Positions 1 to 11,700 of a stretch of 26,814 nt of DNA are shown piece after piece. The notes under the pieces are model-generated. The model was not told the origin of the DNA. It ran no database searches and was given only the letters and a program-made list of their open reading frames with translations. Position 1 is the first letter of the stretch, and the number at the start of each line of letters is the position of its first letter. This stretch comes from Priapulus caudatus (Eukaryota; Priapulida; Priapulimorpha; Priapulimorphida; Priapulidae). The translations under genes were made by a program, and so were the position numbers. The stretch is from NCBI RefSeq assembly GCF_000485595.1, contig NW_014577430.1:211685-238498 (forward strand), in the 5' to 3' direction.

Positions 1-316
1 GCGCGTGGTATTGTCGTAAAAGCCGTAAAACGGTATAACATAGGAAGAATTTAGCGCCTTCTGATTGGCTGGAATTTGGCAAGATGTCAGCCTCCATGAC
101 TTGTAGCCAAAATCCCAAATTATCTACCAAAAACCCTGAGGTCAGCTTAAACTAATCGGTCCACGAACATAAACAGAAAGTAGAACAAAACCGTATTACG
201 TATAGGCCCTACACTGCATATCCTGATACCTGTTAATACTGCCGTATATACGCGGAACGATACGGATACGCAAATCGTATTATCATTTCCTAACTAAACC
301 AAACTCGGCAGCTATA

Positions 317-1490
317 AGCCCAGACCCTCTTATAACTTAAGATTAAGATGAAAATAACACATTTGCACAAATAATTGCAATTACAGTGATATATGTTATA
401 GTAATGAGTAAAATATAGGCTTTCATTTTTAAGGGGCGCGCATCGCGCTCGCCGCTCCACCGGCCGCACCCGAAATTGTGCCATGGTGCGCGCATCATCG
501 CGCCTCATAAAAGTGGTGAAATCGCGCACCAAAAGTATGTCTATTATGTTGAAATAGCGCTCCATAGAGTTCTCAATGTAGGTGGTACAAAAAGGTTAGC
601 AACACACAACAATTTGTGGTGTGTAAGTAACTGAACGTATGGCAGAGGTACAGGTCTGGTTACTACCCTCTGGTTTATATATATATATATAAATATACTA
701 AACAACAGCATCAAATACAGGTACCATATCGGTAGCCACAAGTACCTGCTCGTTTTCTACTATACGTGGCGAGAAGTGTTTTCTGCCGACGTGAAACAGT
801 CGTAGGGCTGCGAGGGGCTACATACGTGGCTACTACGTACAAGTAATTTGGCTAGTTTGTTGATGGATTGTTATGATATTTTGTGCTGAAATATGCAGGT
901 ACATGGATTAGAAATAGAATCTCTAAGGATGGAAATCAGAATAAATAAAACAAGTTTAATTTTACATCCGATCAACTCTTTTATTAATCTGTGTGCTAGT
1001 GTTGGGTTGTTGGATGAAAAGAATGGAATCCTGACGAAGCCATTGAATGAATGAAGGTGAAGATGAATGATAATCAGTAGATTGACATGACATCCAATTT
1101 TCGTTTGGATTTCACTCTAGACTGAGGATTGGTCATGATTCCATCATCACACCCAAGAGGCATGATGGCGAGCCCTCAAGGAGCTCTCCATCATCCCTTT
1201 TAAAGGTGTGATTTTTCGTGGAGCTCTCCATCATGCTCTTAAGGGTGTGATTTTTTAGTGGAGCTCTCCATCATGCCTCTTAAGGTGTTGATTATGGAGC
1301 GTGAAAAGACCCCCTATGGTGTCCTAGGGGAGTCATTAGTAGTCCTCCTGTACTTTTCAAATCTGAAAGCCTGAAAATATGTGTTTTTCATGGAAAATAC
1401 ATCAGAAAACTTACTTATCCCACGGTTATAAACCAAAACAAACATTTACAAATGGCTTTTGTTCTCTTGTTTTGAAGGTTTACGATATTC
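317..1490. repeat. Dispersed repeat copy, split into 317-425 and 1373-1490
   Basis: The first part (from agcccagaccctct) matches 9538-9648. The second part (to the TTACGATATTC region) matches 9636-9757. The intervening 950 bases are absent from the 9-kb copy, so this looks like one element interrupted by another insertion. No coding potential is evident. Confidence 0.55.
1148..1297 (+). repeat. 40-bp tandem repeat (three units) preceded by an inverted partial unit
   Basis: The units begin with GAGCTCTCCATCAT at 1181, 1221 and 1261, an exact 40-base period. Bases 1148-1168 are a near reverse complement of the unit (CATGATGG arm), so the first units can fold into a hairpin. Confidence 0.75.
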
Positions 1491-2418
1491 TCGTACTTTA
1501 TCGCGTGGTTTCATATGCTGCCCGCGAGCAGGTACGTTTATGTAAACCCAGGGTACATATATGCTGAGAAGATACAGGTCTGGTACACTTGTGTATACAT
1601 ATATACGTACCTCGGGTACATATCTGTAGTACCTGACACGACAACGACCCCTTCAGCCATAATGACCCATAACTCATAAAAGAGGTCACTTAATATCAAA
1701 CCTTGATGCTTTTTTATGGCAATGTGTTACCATTTAAAACAAGTGTAAAGTTAAATTATTGCAAGTTGTAAATATATCGGCTACTGTGGCAGAAATCGAA
1801 ACGGAGAAATCAGTGATTTTCTACTTTTCACATTGATCGACCACCTGTGAGGCTGTGTGCAAAATGGGTGAATGTTTGTGAAACACATGTTAGTACTTAC
1901 TGCGGCATATCCATGACTAACTAAAGCCACTAAATTGGTAAAATGTTTTGTGCACCTTGAGATATTGTGAGAAATTACGAGGTTACCATCGCAATTTCAT
2001 GCGAAATGCGCCAGTGGTGTGTACTGCATGATGTCACTAAGCTACGTAAACGTGTTAACGAACCTTCAGAGCATGTAAAGAGCTGTAAATGCTATTTCGG
2101 ACCACGCAGCAATTTCAACTATCACTTGCAGATGACAGCTATAGAAGTGTTGATGCTGATGGATTCTGGCATAATGAATACCGTGAAAAGGATGGTTGTA
2201 TCATGTCTCGGACATCATCAGTGTTTAAAGGATCCACGGCTCACTATACACATGTCTGCGGGCAATCAAAGTGCTCTGAAAGCTCACATGCATCGTTATA
2301 TGCAGAAATGAGTATGTACGGAGGTGGCACCTATTGTTAGCCATAGAATAATAATGAAAATGAAAAATCCATAAAATTTCGTATATAAAAGCTTGAGTGT
2401 ATCCTTAATTTTTTTCAG
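1491..2418. other. Upstream region without a supported gene
   Basis: Some 60- to 114-codon open frames occur, for example 2089-2340, but none has a recognisable domain, splice context or repeat of the downstream gene. The untranslated first exon and promoter of the four-repeat gene probably lie here or upstream, but I cannot place them. Confidence 0.4.
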
Positions 2419-2703
2419 ATTGTCATATTGACATAGTGTAATTGCACGACCAGCCATGGCCACCGGTGGAAGCTATGGTGATGAACTGCCACCCAGCTAT
2501 TTCGAGGCGGTGAAACTTTCAGGAGCACTAGGAGACAGTGCTGCCGGCCCCCATCAGGATGCGTCCGGCAATCCCTACGTCTTTGCCCCAGGAGATCCCA
2601 ATCCTTACAGGTGGATCGGCGAGCAGGAGACCGGGGTCTATTTCAAGGATTTTGTCCCGACATCAGTGGATCCATATAACCTCGCATCCAACGAGCCGTT
2701 TAA
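2419..2703 (+). CDS. Coding exon 1 with 5' UTR part (residues 1-82)
   Basis: A pyrimidine-rich acceptor ends in AG at 2417-2418, so at least one untranslated exon must lie upstream; I could not locate it. Translation starts at ATG 2456 in a GCCATGG context. The exon encodes the low-complexity N-terminus with PPSY and the start of repeat 1 (VYFKDFVP). It ends at a consensus GTAAGT donor at 2704, leaving two bases of a split Asn codon. Confidence 0.85.
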
Positions 2704-5700
2704 GTAAGTTTCATGCTCGTCTTTATGGTGCGTTTACTTCCTACTGACGATCCAGTCCTTGTTGCTGTTGACATATTATTGCTGTATGGTAATACTATGC
2801 AGGAACACAATTAAGTCTATGGAAATAGTGTCTGGTTCTCCTTTATACATGTAATAATACTATGCAAAAACACAAGTCTATGGAAGTCGGCCACTTCTCT
2901 CGAGTATGATAATACTCTGCGTGGGTGCAAGTCTCTGCAGATAGAGTTAGCTACTCCTCCCAGAGTATCATAATAATTAGCAGGGATTCCAGTCCAGGGC
3001 CGTAGCCAGTGTGGGTGGGCGGCAGTTGCCCCCAGAGAAATATCAATGCAGTACATGGTCAATGGCTGTCACCTTCCCAGAACACAACACGCACGGGGCT
3101 TTGCCCTCTCCCCCCCAGGTTAAAATGGATTAGCTATGCTCTTGCAGTCTCTGCACATAGAGTTAGCTACTCCTCCTAGCATATAATGAATATCTGTAAC
3201 CTGTAACAGTAATTGTATCCCCCGCGACGAAGTCGGCGGGGATACTATGGTTTCATGTCTGTCCAGCCGCTGCTGCTGCCGCAGGCACTCCCCTCCGCTC
3301 TATAACTCGACCCCTAATTGACCTAGCATGACCAAACATGGTCTACTTACACATCTTTGGGAGAAGGTGCGCAGCGTACCAAAACCACGTCACTGCGGCT
3401 TTTATTTGACCTTGACCTTGACCTTAACCTTGATCATATTTCCCTTCCGCTCTATAACTCGGCCCCTAATTGACCGTAGCGCTACCAAACTTGGTCTATA
3501 CTTACACATCTTGGGGAGAATGTTGTCGCTTACTGAAACCACGTCACCTGCGGCTTTATTTTGACCTTAACCTTTTAGCCTTTGATCATATTTCTCTCCG
3601 CTCTATGACTCTGGCCCCTAATGACCTTAGCGCGACCAAACTTATCGGTATACTGTAACACATCTTGGGGAGAAGGTGTGTCGTGTACAAAACCCAGGGT
3701 TACTGCAACCTTTATTTGAATTGACCTTGACCTTGACCTTGACCGTGACCTTATCATTAATTTTCCTTCCGGCCTCTATAACTCAAGCCCCTTAATTTAC
3801 CTAGCCTACCAAACTTGGACTATACTTACACATTTTCTGGGGAGAAGATGTGCGCAGCTTACCAAAAACCAGCGTCACTACGACTTTATTTGACCTTGAC
3901 CTTGATCATATTTTCCTTCCGCTGTATAACTCGGCCCCTAATTGACCTAGCGCTACCAAACTTGGTATACTTACACATCTTGGAGAGAAGGTGTGTCGCG
4001 TACCAAAACCAGGTCACTGCGACCTTTATTTGACCTTGACATTGACCTTAATCATATTTCCCTTCTGCTCTATAACTCGGCCCCTAATTTACCTAGCGCT
4101 ACCTGATATATTTCATTCATACTAGATCACGGGGGATACATGTAGTTGGCGACAACTGCCCTTTCTAGTTATAGTTATGAGACTGCGATCATTACGCTGG
4201 TTAAGAGCAAGCATGATATGCATCATAATTTTCTGTGCACACAAGAAAAATGTTGTGTTAACATCCTCAGCTATTCATGTGTTTTATTGTATCTTTCAGT
4301 AAGCAGGTTGAGGGGGCTAATGATTGGTTGTCACAACAGCCGGATATTGTAATTGTATCATGTGAAACTGTCGAGTTCAAGGTATGATATATCTGAATCG
4401 GCCATGGACTTATGCTGTGTGTCGTAAAAAATACTCTACTCTATAGTACTACGTAGAGATGTGTTCATTATTGGTTGTGAGCTAAATGTTTTAGGGCATA
4501 CTAATATATGTGTAGGATCTGTATATTTATCTGTATCTATCTCTATTAGTATTATACACCCCCTTTATGAAACCATCATGTTTGTAATATCCTATGTAAG
4601 AATACGTTTTGGTTTATTAAGTTATTTTATGGTAAGATGATGCAACTATATTGACCTATAAACGACAGTTTTTGCAACCAGTTGCTATCTTTTTTATGCT
4701 GAAATTAGCTGCTTGGGCTGTCACCACGTGGCAGCAGGTGACAAGAGCCAGAAATGAAGGCCAAAGTAACTTTATTCACCTTGGCAAAGACAGCTAGAAC
4801 AGTTGTCAAATCAAACTACTTTTAGTTATGATAAAGTTACGGTTCACGTTATCTTGAAACCTGGTGAAGTTGTTATTGCAACACTGTAGTCTGTGGATTA
4901 CCGAAGCTAATGTTTAGATGGTAAGCGCTCTGTTCTTCGTAGGTGAGGAGTTCGGGCAAGATCGATCTCCAGCGCACCAACTACCGGGAAAGCGACGATG
5001 GTCGAACAGTCATTGCATACGGTCTAAGGTAGTGCCACTTGTGCCACTCGTATGTGTTAAAAGCATGCTTGCGTGTGTAGAAGCAATTGACCTATAGACT
5101 TGAGCCTATTGTCACAGATCCATGAAGCTGCTAGTATCACTATTGTTGCCTTTCTACATGATGTGACTTGTGTAGCTCTGTGTACCCCCTGCCAAAGACC
5201 CGTAATCAACCTAAATGTATGCACCCTACAGTAAGGCCACAATTAAAAAAATCTTTGTTTGCCCTCACCCGACCCAGGCTGAAAAGTTTGGGTAGGTAGG
5301 TAGGCTTCTTCTTTTTTTTCAAATTCAGCATGGTGTCTACCAGCTCGGGTGTGCTTGTGTGTAGATACCTTTTATGTTGAATGTTTGTTTTGCTTGGTAC
5401 ATATAACGTATTGCCTACAGATTTATATAATGTACAGTGATACCATTTGAAAAAAAAAGAATGGGAAAGATCAATAAAATTTCTTGAGTTGGCCCCTTTT
5501 TGGCGGGTCGGCCGGGTGAGGGCAAACAAACAATATTTTTATTATGGCCTAAATGTATGCGCCCTACAGTAACTGTGCATAGTACCTTTCGGTCACTACT
5601 TAGAATAGTTGCCACCAGGTGATCGTTTTTCTGTATAACGCTTATATTTACATGAACTAATTTTATTATATTTACTAACATTTATAGGCTGTGGCTGCGT

Positions 5701-8700
5701 TCGCCTGGGAAGCAGGAGGGTCGGCATGGACCCCAGATTTCGTACAGAGACATCATACCAGCGACAAGTTACTCGCCTGATCACAGCGGGGAAGATGAAG
5801 ATCTGTCGATGGCACTGTTGCAGTTTAATAAGAAGAGCATCTATGAGGCTCTACCAGGTTACCTAAGTTACCATTTACCAACACACACGCGCGCGCGCAC
5901 GCACGCACATTGCTTCATTAAGTTTTTCTCTATTCCCCTTTATCGCTTTATTTTTGCTATTTCTTTCTCTCCCCTTTCTCTTCTCACTCTCTGCTCAGCT
6001 CGTCTCTCTCTCTCTCTCCTCTCGTCTCTCTCCTCTCGCTCTTCCATCCCGTCTCTTCTCTGCTCTCTCTCCTCTCTCTCATCATCCTCTCTCATCTCTC
6101 GTCTCTCATCTCATCTACACACACACTATTCTCTCCCCTTTCTCTCTCTCTCTGCTCCTCTCTTCTCTCTCTCTCTCTCCCTCTCTCCTTCTCTCTCCCT
6201 CTCTCTTTCTCTATCTTTTTGTCATATTATATCTCTCTTTTCTCTCTTTCTCTCTCTCGTTCTCTCTCTCTCCCTCTCTTTTTCTCTATCTTTTTGTCAT
6301 ATTCTATCTCTCTCTATCTCCCCTTTCTCTCTCGTTCTATCTCTTTCTCTTTCATCATCATCATCATCATCATCATCTCTGTTGTTTCCCTCAGGTCGTG
6401 TGATCAGTGCACAGACGGTGAGGAGAAGCTACATCTATCTGGGGGGAAGACTGTGGACCCTGAGAGAACAGTCAGTAAGGAGAGGGGAGACTCACGCACT
6501 GTCTACCTAAACCTCTTCCGTATCTATTTCGAGGTGAACACCTCCTCTGCAGCCGTGCAAGGAGAATTGGGTATGGTTTTCTATTTTCATTATTATTATT
6601 GTATCCCCCGAACGAAGTTCGTGGGATACTTATGGGGTTTGTGCATCGTCGGCGCCGCCGTCCGTCGGCCGCGGTGTGCGATGCAGCCAGCGCTTGCGAG
6701 ATTTCTCTTGTGAACGCTCTACGCGGCTGCAGATTCTTCTCGGACGATCATCGTTCAAAATTTCGCCATGAAGGGCGTTGTCGTAAAGCGAGAGACGGCC
6801 AATCGTTTTTGGGTGTGGGCGGCGTCAGTGCGTTGTTCCTATGGTAAAAACATTTGTCGGCGCGAATCATTCTAGAAGCTGTAACTTCTGCAGTTTTCGA
6901 CCGCGATTGTCATGAAAGTTTATATTTGTATTAAAAATTTGTATATTTAAATTTATATTTAAATTTACATTCAAAAGAATTGGTGGTAAAAATTTAAATT
7001 TTCAATTATAATATTTGATATTGAATCCATATTTATAATTTATATTTTAAATTATGCTTGTCATGAAATGATATATTAGTACATATAAATCTATGACATG
7101 TTATAATCGGCCCTGTGTGCTCAAATTCTGCATGCCGAATATCGGTACGTGAAAAACGCAACCAAAGTTACAGGGTTCATGACAATCTTCCAGCAAAAAT
7201 GTTCTTACCATGGCATACCAATTTAGACTCGCCAACCAAAAACGATTGGCGTCTTCGCTTTACCATAACGCACCACTGCAGTCATACCCATACCCCCCCC
7301 CGTGTGTATTCCATATACTTGCACATCTGAGGCAGACCAGTTGTCTAACAAACCTTTGTCTTTGTGACTTATTTAACTTTACCTGCCTTCTACGTCCTTA
7401 CAGAGATATTCCATTCATACTAGATCACGGGGGATACATGTAGTTGGCGACAACTGCTCGTTTCTAGTTATTATTGTTATTATCAAGAGCTATTAATATT
7501 TATTAATACCTGATAAAGTGCTATAAGCTTTTGTTATTATTAATAGTAGTAGCAGTAAGAGTAGTAGTATTTACTGTTGTGTATTATTGTTATTTACTTT
7601 AACTATAGCTTTTAATGGACAGGGTAAATCTGCTAGGAAAATGCAATTTATGATGTCTATAGCGCAATAATGTGACTTGTATTTGGGAGAGCTTGCAATG
7701 GGAATATTGATTGTGCAATTTATGTTATATATATTCTGGAGGTATCAGTCTGCGAAATTAACCACTGGCCCGGTATCCGAGGCCAGTAAATTTTCCGTGG
7801 GGCCAATGAAACTGGTAAATGAACAAGCCCGATGGGCCAGTGGAAAAAATGGAGTAAATGGTCTATTAATGATATTTCAGCAGCTTTATGTGATGATCTG
7901 TCTGAGAATTTACCAAAATTCTCGATATTTTGTATGAAACTTTACCGATATTTACCGATAGGGCATCATATTCCCGATCTGAAGTAGGGAAAGTAACTAG
8001 TCAACACCATGCGTGTTTGTCACCGCTAGAGATCGCAACAACTTCCGGTTCGGTTTCTCTTTTCATAATATGATGATCATTGATTCGGGCCTGTAAAACC
8101 TAGTGTGGGCCAGTGAATTATACATTTCTACAGGCCCGCTGGGCCAATGAGGGTGGAAGTTTTTCGTGCAGACTGAGGTATAATAGGCATATAACATTGT
8201 CATGTGGATTGATTCGTGCTCGAAAGAGCTCTGAACCATATAAGTCTATGACTTTAAATTCAAGATGTAGATTCTGTTGCAATGTTGTTAAGTAGTCATT
8301 GTTTTCCCACAGCATCTGTAGTTACAGGCATACGTGAGAATTTCCTGCGGTTCTGCAGATTTCCCCTTTTTAAATTATTTTTCCAATCATAATGAGAAAT
8401 TACTTAATTCGTGTAGATCTGTTGAGAACGAAGTGGGGGGGGGGGTTCAGGTTTGTCAATGATTGAATAATGAATTGACCCAATGGAGTTTTATATGCTC
8501 TGGAAAGCTCAGGATTGCTCTCCTGTATTCATTTTTTTCAAAATGTTCTCGGGGGAGGTCCCCCCCCCCCGGACCCACCGTCGGCGCGAGCGCCTTGGGT
8601 GCTCACTCAGCATGGATACTCAACTGAAAAATGTTTGAATCACACACTTTTTCCACTGTTTTGGTCATTCACTGCTTTTATGTATGTACAGTTGAGGAAC

Positions 8701-11700
8701 AGGTGGCAGGTGGCAACAGCTATGGTGATGTTACATATCTGCCTCCAGATTTCTGTGGAAGCGTTGACTTTATATCTTAATATGTTGCATTGAATTTTTG
8801 ACAACAGTTTGCATATTTTGTTTAGGGTTTAAGGACTTCAGTCCAGCTGAGCATTCACACACCCAGGTAAGCTTGGAACTTCAGCTGCAATCATGTTACG
8901 CGATGGCTCATTCTGTGATCTTTAACAATTAGTTGCTAAAGTTTAGACCATGTTGCGTTGAGTGCTCTACACTTTGCAGAAACTCTGCATGGTCTGAATC
9001 CACGCAATTGTCTTCAACCATGAGCCAGCGTTGTCTCGTGTTTCATTGCAGTTGCTGGCGCAGTTAACTCGATGGCTGCAGACTGGGGAGCTTTCTGGAT
9101 GGCAAGTCACTAATCTAGAGACGGTCACGCAGAAGATCAAGCGAAGCGGGGGTAAGATTTATGAATCGTAGATGTTGCTTCACAATAATCGCATGTCGTT
9201 TCATGAGCAATGGCCGCCATGATTTACCGAGCAATTTCTGAAATATAAACCTCTGAAGTGCATGGATTTGCATTTGGCTGGATGTACAATGATTGTTGAA
9301 GAGTCACTCATGCCCATGCTGATAAAAACATTGTAGGTGAATATTGCCAGTAGATGGCGCCTATAGGCTGCAGATCTGAGAAATCGTGGCACAAAAAAGG
9401 ACTGGGGCCCGTTGTCAGAAACAAAATTAGTCTTAACATTAGTCTTAACATTAACTTCCACTCGTTAACCATTGACAGAAACATCGTAATGTTACGAGAA
9501 TGAAAAATCCTTGCAAATAGCCTCTTAACATTACGAGAGCCCAGACCCTCTCGTAACTTTAATATTAAGTTGAAAATAACACATTTACACTACGAATTAC
9601 AATTATAGTGATATTATATTTTATAATAATGAATAAAATGTGTGCTTTTCTTGCAAAACACGTCAAAATCATTAATTATCTACCGCTAATAAAACAAAAC
9701 AATACATTTACAAATGGCGAATGGCATTTGTTCTCTTGTTTTAAATGTTTACCATGCTTGCCACAACTCTCGCGTCTCGCGTTACAGTGTGAGAATTTGT
9801 CTTGTTGTGCAGAATAAATTCATGACCACGTCATTTTTCATCAAATATTATTTACATGTGGTTAGCCATCATAATATGCATAAATTACTGTGATGTACAA
9901 TAAATCTGAATGAGTAACTTTACGATGTTTCTGACAACGGGCCCCTGGACGATCTGCAGCCCGGATATACGCGCGAAGCGCGAACAGCGCCACCTGGTGG
10001 CGCCTTTTCATCCAAATCGCTGCTCTGTATTTAGAACAATTTCCACGGTTATGTCAAATGGGCCTCTGATCGGTCAATTGAGGAGTTGTGGCGCTTGCAG
10101 AAACCTTTCGACTATGCACGTAGGGCGAGAATAAATCCAATGGTCGTAATTGCTAATTTTTTTGGTTGGCGCGTTAGTTTTTCTTCTAGAAAAGCGATTT
10201 CGAATTTATTTAATTTCACGCCCTGAACTTATTCTCGTACATATCGCGTCCCATAGATGGCGCGACGAGGCTCTCTTCGAGGGATTTTGCAAAGAATTTT
10301 CCTTAGACTGCCCCGCGGTGGAGAGTTTGACACGCTCCACTAACTATAACTTTAGTGTAGCGAAACATACTTGGCCGAGTTAAGGCCCGTACGAGTCTAG
10401 CTGGAGTCGTGACGTGGGCTTTTAATTATCGTAGCCATGTTGGTTCTCTTCGTGTTCATTGGCTAAGCCCGTTGATTGATGTTTGTTTAGACTGAGAATT
10501 GCCACTAGCGGCACATTAAGACTGGTATTACATTCCACACCTACGGCTACGAATACTTCTATTACTACAAGTACATGTTACAATAATTACTACTAAGTAC
10601 TACTACTAGTACTAGTAGTAGTAGTACTACTAAGTTACCAGCACTACTAGTACTAGTACTATAGTAACTACCAGGACCGCAGGAGCTAATAGTAATAGTA
10701 ATAATGACGAACTCTGTTACTAGTAATTAACTTACTAATAATGACGAACCCTAACCATAACTCTAACCTATTATAATTGAAATATAATATTATATTATAT
10801 TGATGTAAATGACTGGTTTATTGCCCATCCATACCCATTGGCCCATATAAATTAAGCCCATGGTTCCTCTATCCTTGAAACCACTATACTACTAACTAAC
10901 TACGACAACAAGAAACGGCTCTTGCTAGTTAAAACCCCTAGCTATACTAGACACAAGGCACTTGAAAGACTTCAATAAAAATATACTAACTAAAAGACAA
11001 ATCTATTACTACGAAATCTAATTTCTAAGTAAGGCCTACTCTCTTCAAGGAATATGCACTCAAAGAGCATATAAGACACGACTCGCTCGCCACCATCGAT
11101 ACCATCGGAGTGACTAAGACTAAGCCCAGAGTGAGAGAGTGCACTATATTGCTATAGCGCGGGCATGCCCGAACGGCTTCCAACTCCCAGCGAACCCCCT
11201 CCATTGGGACACTTGCTAAAAACGTTGCAGCGTGTCGCAAACGCCGTAAATTGTTCCTAGATTCCGACAAACCGTTTCATTACGCAAGAGTCCCGAATTC
11301 AGCATCGACAGTCTTTTCTGGTGGATCGCGACACAACCGTTACGAACAGATTACTCCCGTTACAGTTTTTAAACAAAGTGAACACTTTCAAAGNNNNNNN
11401 NNNNNNNNNNNNNNNNNNTTGGATTATTACACCATCCTTTCGGGCAACGCTTCTCTAGTATCCGTCCCTCATTCTGGATGTTATTATGCATATAAATCAA
11501 GTGGGCTCTTTCACTGAGAGAGCTACCATATTCTATGGGCTGCCGCTTGTCGTTGATATAATAAATGAATGAAGGGTCTCTCACTTATGCGCGTGTTCTG
11601 ACACTGATAGAGCGGCGTGCAGTTGCATCCGTCTGCTATATGGCAACTATATAACATTAATACTGATGCTTTGTATGTGACATATGCCTAGCTGCTTTCC

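Noticed and set aside
2089-2340. 83-codon open frame upstream of the four-repeat gene
   Set aside because: Composition is protein-like, but there is no recognised domain, no splice link and a competing overlapping frame. Not enough to call a gene.
3290-4110. Regular repeats considered as a CRISPR array
   Set aside because: The units are ~150 bp, diverged, without short identical repeats and unique spacers, inside a eukaryotic transposon.
5809-6713. Long Ser/Leu-rich open frames across intron 4
   Set aside because: They read through the CT microsatellite. The flanking segments are exons 4 and 5 joined by a normal GT-AG intron.
11025-11270. 81-codon minus-strand open frame in intron 7
   Set aside because: No recognised domain, no homologous partner in the window and no splice or promoter context.
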